Source of the DNA: Streptomyces sp. CB02923 | GTDB taxonomy: Bacteria; Actinomycetota; Actinomycetes; Streptomycetales; Streptomycetaceae | Direction of reading: 5' to 3' | DNA: 64,000 nucleotides | NCBI RefSeq assembly: GCF_001905005.1 | Contig: NZ_LWKZ01000027.1 | Span: 124,001 to 188,000, forward strand | In this document: piece by piece, positions 57,322-64,000 of the stretch | How positions within the stretch are numbered: position 1 is the first letter of the stretch | Layout of the letters: each line of letters opens with the position of its first letter | Position numbers and translations under genes: made by a program | The notes under the pieces: generated by a model | The model's input: the letters and a program-made list of their open reading frames with translations, nothing else | Databases searched by the model: none | Told to the model about the DNA's origin: nothing

Positions 57322-58254
57322 TCATCCTTTGTTCGCACCCAGGGTCAGACCCGCGATGAAGTGCCGTTGCAGGAGCAGGAAGACGACGATCGTGGGCAGC
57401 GCGACGATGACCGAACCCGCCGCCAGCAGGTTGTAGTCGGTGAAGAACTGGCCGCGCAGATTGTTCAGTGCCGAGGTGACCGGGAGTTTGTCCCCGTCGG
57501 ACAGGAAGACCAGGCCCCAGAGGAAGTCGTTGTACATCCAGGTGAATTCCAGGGTGCCCAGCGCGGCCAGCGCGGGCCGGCACAGCGGCAGGGTCACCCG
57601 CCGGTAGCGCGTCCACACCCCGGCGCCGTCGACGATCGCGGCCTCCAGGATTTCCCGGGGCAGGGTCCGCATGAAATTCGCCAGCACGAAGACGCAGAAG
57701 CCGAGCTGGAAGGCGACCTGTACGGCGAGCACGGCCCAGAGCGAGTCGTAGAGCGTCAGCGAGTCGGACATCCAGTACGGCAGCGGCACCTTGGTGAAGA
57801 GCACGTAGAGCGGGGTGACGATGACCTGTTGCGGCAGCAGGTTGCCGGCCGTGAAGAACATCAGCAGGAGCAGCGAACCGCGCAGCCGCAGCCGGGCCAC
57901 GGCGAAGGCGGCGAAGGACGCCAGGAAGAGCGTGATCAGCACGCCCGGTACCGCGATCAGGAGGGTGTTCAGGAAATAGCGGCCCATGCCGGAATCGGTG
58001 AACGCCTGCCGGTAGTGGTCGAAGGAGAGCCGGTCCGGCAGGGAGAAGTAGCCGTCCCTGGCGGTCTCCTCGTACGGGCGCAGCGACGCGTAGACGGCGA
58101 GCAGCAGCGGCGCGAGGAAGGCGAGCGAGACGGCGAGCAGGAAGGCGTGCACCCCCCAGCGGCCACGGCGGCGGTCACGGCGGCGGCCGGGTGCGCCTCC
58201 GGCCGGTCCGGCGGGGCGTACCGGGCGCGCGGTCCGTACGGCGGGCACGGTCAT
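57322..58254 (-). CDS. Sugar ABC transporter permease (MalG-type)
   Basis: 310 residues. Six helices with the CUT1 permease EAA loop REILEAAIVDGAGVWTRYRRVTLPLCRP between helices 4 and 5. N-terminal Arg/Pro/Gly-rich cytoplasmic tail. ATG 58254 overlaps the preceding permease stop (ATGA). Part of binding protein-permease-permease operon 60528-57322; no ATPase gene follows, so it probably uses a shared ATPase such as MsiK, as known for Streptomyces sugar importers. Confidence 0.9.
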   Translation of the reverse strand: MTVPAVRTARPVRPAGPAGGAPGRRRDRRRGRWGVHAFLLAVSLAFLAPLLLAVYASLRPYEETARDGYFSLPDRLSFDHYRQAFTDSGMGRYFLNTLLIAVPGVLITLFLASFAAFAVARLRLRGSLLLLMFFTAGNLLPQQVIVTPLYVLFTKVPLPYWMSDSLTLYDSLWAVLAVQVAFQLGFCVFVLANFMRTLPREILEAAIVDGAGVWTRYRRVTLPLCRPALAALGTLEFTWMYNDFLWGLVFLSDGDKLPVTSALNNLRGQFFTDYNLLAAGSVIVALPTIVVFLLLQRHFIAGLTLGANKG

Positions 58255-59207
58255 CGGCGCTCCTGCCCCCTCAGTTCCTGGACGAGAAAGGTGACGATGA
58301 ACCCGAGCGAGACCAGCAGCAGGACGACGGCGATGGCCGAGCCGAAACCGATCCGGCTCGCCTCGCCGACGATGTTGTCGGTCACCAGGACGGACAGCAG
58401 TTCCAGTCCGTTGCGGCCCTTGTTGACGGCGTAGACGATGTCGAAGGCGCGCAGGGCCTCGATGACGGTGATGACGCCGACGATGACGTTCACCGGGCGC
58501 AGTGCGGGCAGCACGACCCGGAGGAACGTCTGCCGTTCGGTGGCCCCGTCGATGGCCGCGGCCTCCTTGAGCTCCGGGTCCACGGACTTCAGCCCGGCGA
58601 GGTAGAGGATCATCACGTATCCGGTGTGCCGCCAGCAGGCGGCCAGCAGGATCATCCAGATGTTGAGGTCCGGGTCCCCGAGCCAGTCGACCGGGTCGTT
58701 CCCGATGCCCAGCAGGGCGTTCAGGGCGCCCTGGTCCCGGGAGAGGATCAGCTGGGCGATGAAGCCGACGACGGCGAGCGAGAGCACCACCGGCATGTAC
58801 AGCGTGGACTGGTAGAAGCGGCTGAACCGCACGCCGCGGTCGATGAGCGCGGCGAGCAGCAGTCCGAACGGTGTCGCGAGCAGGCCGAGGGCGGCCAGCC
58901 ACAGGAGGTTGTTGCGGACCGCCGGCCAGAACTGCGGATAGTCGGCGAAGAGATGCTCGTAATTGCCCAGCCCGGCCCATTCGATGTCGCCGACGCCGTC
59001 CCAGTCGGTGAAGGACAGGCCGACGGAGGCCAGCGTCGGGCCCCAGACCAGGACGAGGTCGAGCAGGACCGGCAGGCCCAGCAGGACGCACAGGACGGCG
59101 AGGTCGCGGCGGCTGTGGCGCCGCGGGCCCCGGCGTCCGGCGCGCCGTGCCGCGGTCTTCGGCATGGTTTCCGGCCCCCCGTCGGTCGTGCGGGTCGTGG
59201 TGGTCAC
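58251..59207 (-). CDS. Sugar ABC transporter permease (MalF-type)
   Basis: 318 residues from GTG 59207; ATG 59165 is an alternative with a gggggg site. Membrane permease with ABC-2 CUT1 EAA loop PELKEAAAIDGATERQTFLRVVLPALRP. N-terminus with RRGPRRHSRRDLAVLC leads to helix 1, then a large extracytoplasmic loop before helix 2. Starts 5 bp after the binding protein stop. Pairs with the MalG-type permease in a heterodimer. Confidence 0.9.
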   Translation of the reverse strand: MTTTTRTTDGGPETMPKTAARRAGRRGPRRHSRRDLAVLCVLLGLPVLLDLVLVWGPTLASVGLSFTDWDGVGDIEWAGLGNYEHLFADYPQFWPAVRNNLLWLAALGLLATPFGLLLAALIDRGVRFSRFYQSTLYMPVVLSLAVVGFIAQLILSRDQGALNALLGIGNDPVDWLGDPDLNIWMILLAACWRHTGYVMILYLAGLKSVDPELKEAAAIDGATERQTFLRVVLPALRPVNVIVGVITVIEALRAFDIVYAVNKGRNGLELLSVLVTDNIVGEASRIGFGSAIAVVLLLVSLGFIVTFLVQELRGQERR

Positions 59208-59211
59208 GGCG

Positions 59212-60528
59212 TCAGTCCGCGGCGAATATCTGCTTCTTCTGCCGTTCGATGCTGTTCACCAGGCCGTCGATGTCGCCGGGATTGCCGATGAACTGCTGGA
59301 TCGCCTGGATCAGTACGGTGGAGGCGAAATCGGGGCGGGTGTCGCGGTCCATGAACTGCGATATCTGCCGGGCGCCGGCCACCAGCCGGACGGCTTTCTT
59401 CTGGAGGGCGTCATACGTCTGTGTGCCGGCCTCGCCGTTGGCCGCGACGTTGTTCGGGTCCCGTTTCAGGTAGACCAGCTCGGCCTGCGGAGTGGCGAGG
59501 AAGGTGAGCAGGTCCCGGGCGGCGTCCCGGTGCCGTGTCTTCTTCGCCATCAGGAACCCGTCCATCGGCGCCTCGACCGCCTCCTTCCCGAAGGCCGGAT
59601 CGATCTCGGGGAACGGGAAGAGGTCCAGGTCCGCGCGGTTCTCCGCGGTGAACTGCTGGCCGGGGTGCTGTAGTCCGAGGACCGTCATGCCGGCCTTCTT
59701 CCCCTGGAGGGACTGTGCCGCCTCCTGCCAGGTCCGGCCGTTGGCGCCTTCCTGGTGGTACGGCAGCAGGCTCCGCCACAGGTCGAAGACCTGCCGTACC
59801 TGCGGGCCTGTCCAGGATTTCTCCCCGCGCATCAGGGCGATGTGGAAGTCGTAACCGTTGGCCCGCATGTCGAGGTAGTCGAAGGTGCCCATGGCGGGCC
59901 ATCCCTCCTTGTCGCCGAAGGCGAATGGGGTGAGGCCGTCCTTCTGCATCTGCCGGGCGAGCGCACGGTATTGATCGAAGGTCTCGGGCACTTCGTAACC
60001 CCGCGTCCGGAAAACGCTCTTCCGGTGGAAGACCGCCCACGGGTAGTAGTAGTACGGAACGAAGTACTGCTTGCCGTCCTCGCCCGTGGACTGTTTCTTC
60101 ACCGCGTCGGAAAACCCGTCGAACTCCCTCCAGAGATCGCTGATGTCGGCGAGCAGGCCCTTTCGCGCGAAGTACTGCATCCGGTATCCGGCGAACCAGG
60201 TGAAGACGTCATCGGGTGTGCCCTGGAGGTAGCGGTTGATGTTCTCCTGGAAGTTCTCGTGGTTGACGGTGTTGACCTTCACCGTCTTCTTCGACTGCTT
60301 CTCGTACGCCGCGATGGCGTCGGCGTACGCGCGTTTGGGCACCGCGTCCGAGGCGTTGGACCCCAGGGTGGCTCCGCCGCCGGGGCCGTTGCCGCACGCG
60401 GTGAGCAGGGACGGCAGTGCGACCGCCCCCGCACCGGCCGCCGCGCCACGCAACAGGGACCGCCGGGGCACCCCGCGTGGCGCCCGGTGCGTACCCCGGC
60501 CCGAACCGCCGCCCGATGACTGGACCAT
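59212..60528 (-). CDS. Sugar ABC transporter substrate-binding lipoprotein
   Basis: 438 residues from ATG 60528 with a perfect ggagg site. Signal with twin Arg (PRRSLLRGAAAGAGAVALPS) and lipobox LLTACG, lipidated Cys at about 45, so a Tat/lipoprotein. The mature part is a type I CUT1 family binding protein: YADAIAAYEKQSKKTVKVNTV, DVFTWFAGYRMQYFARKGLL and PMDGFLMAKKTRHRDAARDLL. It would capture an alpha-galactoside or related sugar, judging from the divergent alpha-galactosidase. Confidence 0.92.
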   Translation of the reverse strand: MVQSSGGGSGRGTHRAPRGVPRRSLLRGAAAGAGAVALPSLLTACGNGPGGGATLGSNASDAVPKRAYADAIAAYEKQSKKTVKVNTVNHENFQENINRYLQGTPDDVFTWFAGYRMQYFARKGLLADISDLWREFDGFSDAVKKQSTGEDGKQYFVPYYYYPWAVFHRKSVFRTRGYEVPETFDQYRALARQMQKDGLTPFAFGDKEGWPAMGTFDYLDMRANGYDFHIALMRGEKSWTGPQVRQVFDLWRSLLPYHQEGANGRTWQEAAQSLQGKKAGMTVLGLQHPGQQFTAENRADLDLFPFPEIDPAFGKEAVEAPMDGFLMAKKTRHRDAARDLLTFLATPQAELVYLKRDPNNVAANGEAGTQTYDALQKKAVRLVAGARQISQFMDRDTRPDFASTVLIQAIQQFIGNPGDIDGLVNSIERQKKQIFAAD

Positions 60529-60740
60529 GATTCCCCCTCCTCGGCGATGGAACCGAACAGAACCGAACGCGAGTGCTGGGATCTCACTCCCAACGAGGGG
60601 GACAGTCAAGGCTTTTGGCGGTCTCTTCCCGCGCCGCCGCCCGTCGTCTTCCAACACAGTCCAACAAGCCTTACCGTAAACACTCGGAATTGACTGGTAC
60701 ATGACTTCACTGCACTCTCCGAGAACGGAGGACGCGAATC
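60529..60740. promoter_or_regulatory. Divergent sugar-operon promoter region
   Basis: Contains tggga-6 nt-tccca (60577-60592), a LacI-family-like operator overlapped by a gagtg/cactc inverted repeat (60571-60589), and two gaaccgaac direct repeats (60550-60569). For the alpha-galactosidase, TTGACT at 60693 may be a -35 element. Confidence 0.5.
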
Positions 60741-62825
60741 ATGCGCCCGCACACCCCCCTCACCCCCCTGCGCGCCCGGCGAAGAGTCGTCGCGGCGCTG
60801 TCCGCGGCGCTCCTGAGCGCGGCAGGGGTGACCGCCCTGCCCGCCGCGGCCCGCCCGGCCGACGCCACCGGCGGCCCGCCCGGCCCGCCGCCCGCCGCGA
60901 AGGCCGCCGCCCCGGCCGCGTCCGCCGCCCCGCGGCTGCCCGACGGCCTGGCCAGGACGCCTCCCATGGGCTTCAACAACTGGAACTCCACCCACTGCGG
61001 AGCCGACTTCAACGAGGCGATGATCAAGGGAATCGCCGACATCTTCGTCGAGAAGGGCCTGAAGGCCGCCGGTTACGCGTACGTGAACCTGGACGACTGC
61101 TGGGCCAAGAAGGAGCGGGACGCGAACGGCAAACTGGTCCCGGACCCCACCCGGTTCCCCAACGGCATCAAGGCCGTCGCCGACTACGTCCACTCCAAGG
61201 GACTGAAGTTCGGCATCTACACCAGCGCCGGCACCACGACGTGTGCACAGGCGATGCCGGGCGCACTGGGCCATGAGTACTCCGACGCCCGGCAGTTCGC
61301 CGACTGGGGAGTGGACTACCTAAAATACGACAACTGCAACAACCAGGGGGTGGACGCGAAGAAGCGCTACCTCACCATGCGCGACGCCCTGAAGGCGACG
61401 GGCCGCCCCATCGTCTACAGCATCTGCGAGTGGGGCGAGAACAAGCCATGGGAGTGGGCGGCGGACGTCGGGCACCTGTGGCGCACCACCGGTGACATCA
61501 GTGACGTGTGGGACAGCATGGTCTCGATCTTCAAGGCGAACGCGCCGCTGTCGCCGTACGCCGGTCCCGGCCACTGGAACGACCCGGACATGCTGGAGGT
61601 CGGCAACGGCGGCATGACGGACGCCGAGTACCGCAGCCACTTCTCGCTGTGGTCGATGATGGCCGCGCCGCTGCTGATCGGCGCCGACCTGCGCAAGGCC
61701 TCGCAGGCGACCTTCGACATCCTCGACAACCGCGAGGTCGTCGCGCTCGACCAGGACCCGCTGGGCAAACAGGCCCAGGTGCTGAAGTCCGAGGGCGGCC
61801 GCTGGGTGCTGAGCAAACCGCTGGCCGACGGCGACCGGGCGGTGGCCCTGTTCAACGAGACCGACCGGCCGCAGCACATCACCACCACCGCCAAGGACGC
61901 GGGCCTACCGCAGGCGAGCGGCTACCGGCTGCGCGACCTGTGGAAGGACGAGAACACCCACACCGCGGGCGAGATCGCCGGGACCGTACCGGCTCACGGC
62001 ACACTGCTGTACCGCGTCACCGCCGACCGCCACTGGGCGCAGTACCCGCCGGCCCTGGACACCGCGGCGGAGGGCGTCGCGCCCATCGAGGTCGGCAAGG
62101 AGGTCCGGACCGCGACCCTCACCCGCAACCTGGGCCGGACCCCCGCGCTGGACGTCAAGGTCGACTTCAAGGGCCCGCAGGGCTGGCGCGTCGAGCCGGT
62201 CACGTCCACCGCCGCCCACACCCTGCCCCCGGGCAAGGAACTGGCCACCGCCTGGAAGATATCGCCCCTGGCGGGGACCAGGCCCGGCCCGTACGAACTG
62301 ACGCTGACCACCGACTACCGCTCGACGCGCGGGCAACGCGTGACCCTGGCGCTGCCGTTCGCCGTCACCGTCGTCCAGGCGCCGCCCCCCGGCACCTCGT
62401 ACGCCAGCGACCTGACCTGGCTCTCCGCCACCAACGGCTACGGTCCGGTGGAGAAGGACACCAGCGTGGGCGGGCCGCAGGCCGGTGACGGGACGCCGAT
62501 CACCATCGGCGGCGTGCCGTACGCCAAGGGGCTGGGCGCCCACGCGCCCAGCGAGATCACGTACTACACCGGCGGGAAGTGCTCGGCGTTCAGCGCGCAG
62601 GTCGGCGTGGACGACGAGACGGGCGACCAGGGGACGGTCACCTTCGAGGTGTGGGCCGACGGGCAGAAGGTCGCCGAGAGCGGCAGGCTGACCGGCCCGG
62701 ACCCGGCGAAGGCGATCAGCGCCGCGGTCTCCGGGGCGGGCACCGTGCGGCTGGTCGTACAGGACGCCGGGGACGGCTTCTTCTACGACCACGGCGACTG
62801 GGCCGACGCGAAGTTCACCTGCTGA
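60741..62825 (+). CDS. Secreted alpha-galactosidase, GH27 with NPCBM-type C-terminal domain
   Basis: 694 residues. Sec signal and Ala/Pro-rich N-terminus to about residue 65. GH27 catalytic domain: PPMGFNNWNSTHCGADF, VNLDDCWAKKERD, YLKYDNCNNQG with Asp197 nucleophile, and RTTGDISDVW with Asp252 as acid/base by alignment with human alpha-galactosidase; then HWNDPDMLEVGNGGMT. A beta-sandwich follows, an Ig-like NEW3-type segment (residues about 440-540) and a C-terminal NPCBM carbohydrate-binding domain (SVGGPQAGDGTPITIGG, KGLGAHAPSEITYYTGGKC). It cleaves terminal alpha-galactosides for the adjacent importer. Confidence 0.93.
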   Translation: MRPHTPLTPLRARRRVVAALSAALLSAAGVTALPAAARPADATGGPPGPPPAAKAAAPAASAAPRLPDGLARTPPMGFNNWNSTHCGADFNEAMIKGIADIFVEKGLKAAGYAYVNLDDCWAKKERDANGKLVPDPTRFPNGIKAVADYVHSKGLKFGIYTSAGTTTCAQAMPGALGHEYSDARQFADWGVDYLKYDNCNNQGVDAKKRYLTMRDALKATGRPIVYSICEWGENKPWEWAADVGHLWRTTGDISDVWDSMVSIFKANAPLSPYAGPGHWNDPDMLEVGNGGMTDAEYRSHFSLWSMMAAPLLIGADLRKASQATFDILDNREVVALDQDPLGKQAQVLKSEGGRWVLSKPLADGDRAVALFNETDRPQHITTTAKDAGLPQASGYRLRDLWKDENTHTAGEIAGTVPAHGTLLYRVTADRHWAQYPPALDTAAEGVAPIEVGKEVRTATLTRNLGRTPALDVKVDFKGPQGWRVEPVTSTAAHTLPPGKELATAWKISPLAGTRPGPYELTLTTDYRSTRGQRVTLALPFAVTVVQAPPPGTSYASDLTWLSATNGYGPVEKDTSVGGPQAGDGTPITIGGVPYAKGLGAHAPSEITYYTGGKCSAFSAQVGVDDETGDQGTVTFEVWADGQKVAESGRLTGPDPAKAISAAVSGAGTVRLVVQDAGDGFFYDHGDWADAKFTC

Positions 62826-62854
62826 CACGGCCGTTCACCGCACGGCGCGGCACC

Positions 62855-62884
62855 GGCCGGGCGGGCCGCACGGCCCGCCCGGCC
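62855..62884. terminator. 13-bp perfect stem-loop between convergent genes
   Basis: ggccgggcgggcc (62855-62867) pairs exactly with 62872-62884 around gcac, after the alpha-galactosidase stop and before the kinase stop. Confidence 0.88.
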
Positions 62885-62912
62885 ACCCGCGTACGGACGG
62901 GCCCGGCCCGGG

Positions 62913-64000
62913 TCAGCAGACCGGCAGGCCCGGGACCGGCGCGTCGTTCCGGCCGCCCTTGAGGTAGACGGCGCTGACGTACACCCCGGTATTGCCGCTG
63001 TCGTCGTCCGTCTTGGCCCACCACGTGTTGGTCCACCGGCCGTACGTTTCCCGGCGGCCCAGATTCGCCTGGCAGTAGAAGTAGTTGGTGCCCGCGTTCA
63101 ACGTGCCGACCTGCTGGAAGGAGCTGGTGTACGAGGCGGCGCCGCGCCACACCAGGCAGTTGGAATTGCCGCCGCCGGCCGGCGCGCACGAACTGGGCTC
63201 CGGAGCGCCGCCGGTCCCGCCGGTGGCACTGCCGCCGCCCGAAGCGGCGGACCCGCCTCCGGACGCGGAGCCGCCGGTAGCACCCTGCCCGCCGTCGCCA
63301 CCGCCGCCCGTGCCACCGGTCGCCGTGCCGCCGTCGCCGCCCTTGCCGGTCGTCCCGCCGCCACCGGGCGCGGGCTTCCCGGACGCGGCGCCCTTCGACG
63401 GCCCGCCGCCCGGAGTGGCGGGCGCCATGCTCGGCCCGCCCTCGTCCTTTCCGCCCGCCTCGGCACCGGGCTTCGCGTCCCCGGTCTCCTTCGGCGCGCC
63501 CGACGCGCCCGCCCGCGCCGTCTGTTCCTCCGGGGACGCGGGCTGCCGCCGCTCCGCGACCGTACTGCCGGAGTCCCGGGCCAGCAGTCCGTACGTCACT
63601 CCGCCACCCGCCAGCAGGACGGCGGCCACAGCGGCGGCGGTGAGCGCGGCGGTACGGCGCCCGCGCCCCGCCGTGCCCGCGGCAGGCACGGTGCTGGTCT
63701 CCCGCTCGCCGAGGCCGCCCGCGGACACCGGCCCCGTGGGGCTCTGCCCGCTGACCGGCCCGGCATCGGCGGACGTCACCGCTCCGGCGGCAGAACCGGA
63801 GCCGCCGGTCTCCGGGCCGTGCGGCGGGGGCGGCGGCGACGCCCAGACGTCCGGCGCGGTCGGCGTCCGCGGCGTACCCGTACCCGTGCCCAGCCGCACC
63901 GTGTCGCGCCCGTCGGCCGCCGCCGCCAGCAGCGCCCGCGCCTCGGCCGCGCTCGGCCGGGCGGCCGGGTCCTTGGCCATCAGCGCGTGCAGCACGGGCG
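62913..64000 (-). CDS. Serine/threonine protein kinase, partial (C-terminal half, N-terminus beyond right edge)
   Basis: The last 362 codons of a receptor-like Ser/Thr kinase. The window edge falls in the kinase C-lobe end (VLHALMAKDPAARPSAAEARALL). A Pro/Gly-rich juxtamembrane region follows, then one transmembrane helix (LTAAAVAAVLLAGGGVTYGLL) and a long Ala/Gly/Ser/Thr/Lys-rich extracellular stalk with GGTGG-type repeats. It ends in a small cysteine-containing domain of about 90 residues (APEPSSCAPAGGGNSNC, NYFYCQANLGRRETYG, PVPGLPVC). Actinobacterial kinases of this layout sense cell-wall or osmotic signals; the extracellular domain was not recognised. Confidence 0.88.
   Translation of the reverse strand, partial: PVLHALMAKDPAARPSAAEARALLAAAADGRDTVRLGTGTGTPRTPTAPDVWASPPPPPHGPETGGSGSAAGAVTSADAGPVSGQSPTGPVSAGGLGERETSTVPAAGTAGRGRRTAALTAAAVAAVLLAGGGVTYGLLARDSGSTVAERRQPASPEEQTARAGASGAPKETGDAKPGAEAGGKDEGGPSMAPATPGGGPSKGAASGKPAPGGGGTTGKGGDGGTATGGTGGGGDGGQGATGGSASGGGSAASGGGSATGGTGGAPEPSSCAPAGGGNSNCLVWRGAASYTSSFQQVGTLNAGTNYFYCQANLGRRETYGRWTNTWWAKTDDDSGNTGVYVSAVYLKGGRNDAPVPGLPVC

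Overview
The window is high-GC actinobacterial chromosome, almost certainly Streptomyces. Third codon positions are nearly all G or C, and GTG starts and 4-bp ATGA/GTGA gene overlaps are common. Many genes belong to families largely confined to streptomycetes: DUF5949, DUF6643, DUF6332, SCO4225-type membrane protein, SAV2177-type methyltransferase, MEDS-domain regulator, MT0933-type antitoxin-like protein and F420-dependent nitroreductase. No rRNA, tRNA, CRISPR array or intact insertion sequence was seen. The long arginine/proline-rich frames on the opposite strands are GC-driven shadows and were not annotated.

Layout. 1-4400: a Mrp-type cation/proton antiporter operon on the minus strand (short mrpE, mrpF with an mrpG-like tail, a MrpA C-terminal-type subunit, mrpB, mrpC, mrpD running off the left edge), then an ArsR-type regulator. 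mrpB lacks its own stop because of a 29-nt spacing between direct repeats. 4500-9800: SnoaL-like protein, CocE/NonD hydrolase divergent from a TetR regulator, a DHA2 MFS exporter and a P-loop kinase. 9800-12000: SLT-like protein, DUF5949, antitoxin-like protein and STAS antagonist. 12000-14700: an HglS-type 2-oxoadipate dioxygenase/decarboxylase with an FAD amino-acid oxidase. 14900-16200: sigma factor with an unknown partner. 16500-29500: housekeeping and accessory genes, including a methyltransferase, CsbD, secreted proteins, Nudix, racemase, HpnB-like glycosyltransferase, TerD-TerA fusion, MOSC protein, a MEDS-STAS plus HATPase pair, and a CBS-BON protein.

29700-38600: a beta-helix/CbxX AAA+ fusion, a membrane-embedded alpha/beta hydrolase, a DeoR regulator, a cysteine synthase-like enzyme, an anti-sigma-type HATPase and a SHOCT protein. 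38700-42000: TetR, DUF4865, phosphotriesterase-like protein and Asp/Glu racemase, all on the plus strand. 42000-46970: ROK regulator, small membrane protein, mycothiol-dependent enzyme, quinone reductase and AraC regulator. 46970-49630: an accessory-looking patch with a decayed serine recombinase, a tetracycline-repressor-class TetR, a divergent TetX-like flavin monooxygenase with two tetO-like operators between them, and a coding-like fragment. 49600-56900: DUF6332, a two-component system, a minisatellite, a nitroreductase, a geranylgeranyl-reductase-like enzyme, an M20 peptidase and a kinase-Nudix fusion. 56900-62900: a holin-sized membrane protein and a sugar ABC importer (binding protein and two permeases, no ATPase) divergent from a secreted GH27 alpha-galactosidase. 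62913-64000: the C-terminal part of a receptor Ser/Thr kinase, cut by the right edge.

The most notable signal is the tetR/monooxygenase pair. The regulator has the length of TetR(B), keeps most DNA- and drug-contacting residues, and sits on near-canonical tetO sites at the classical spacing. It reads as a chromosomal tetracycline-sensing and possibly tetracycline-oxidising module beside a recombinase relic. Secondary themes are in-frame or stop-containing tandem repeats at gene 3' ends, and several unusual domain fusions.
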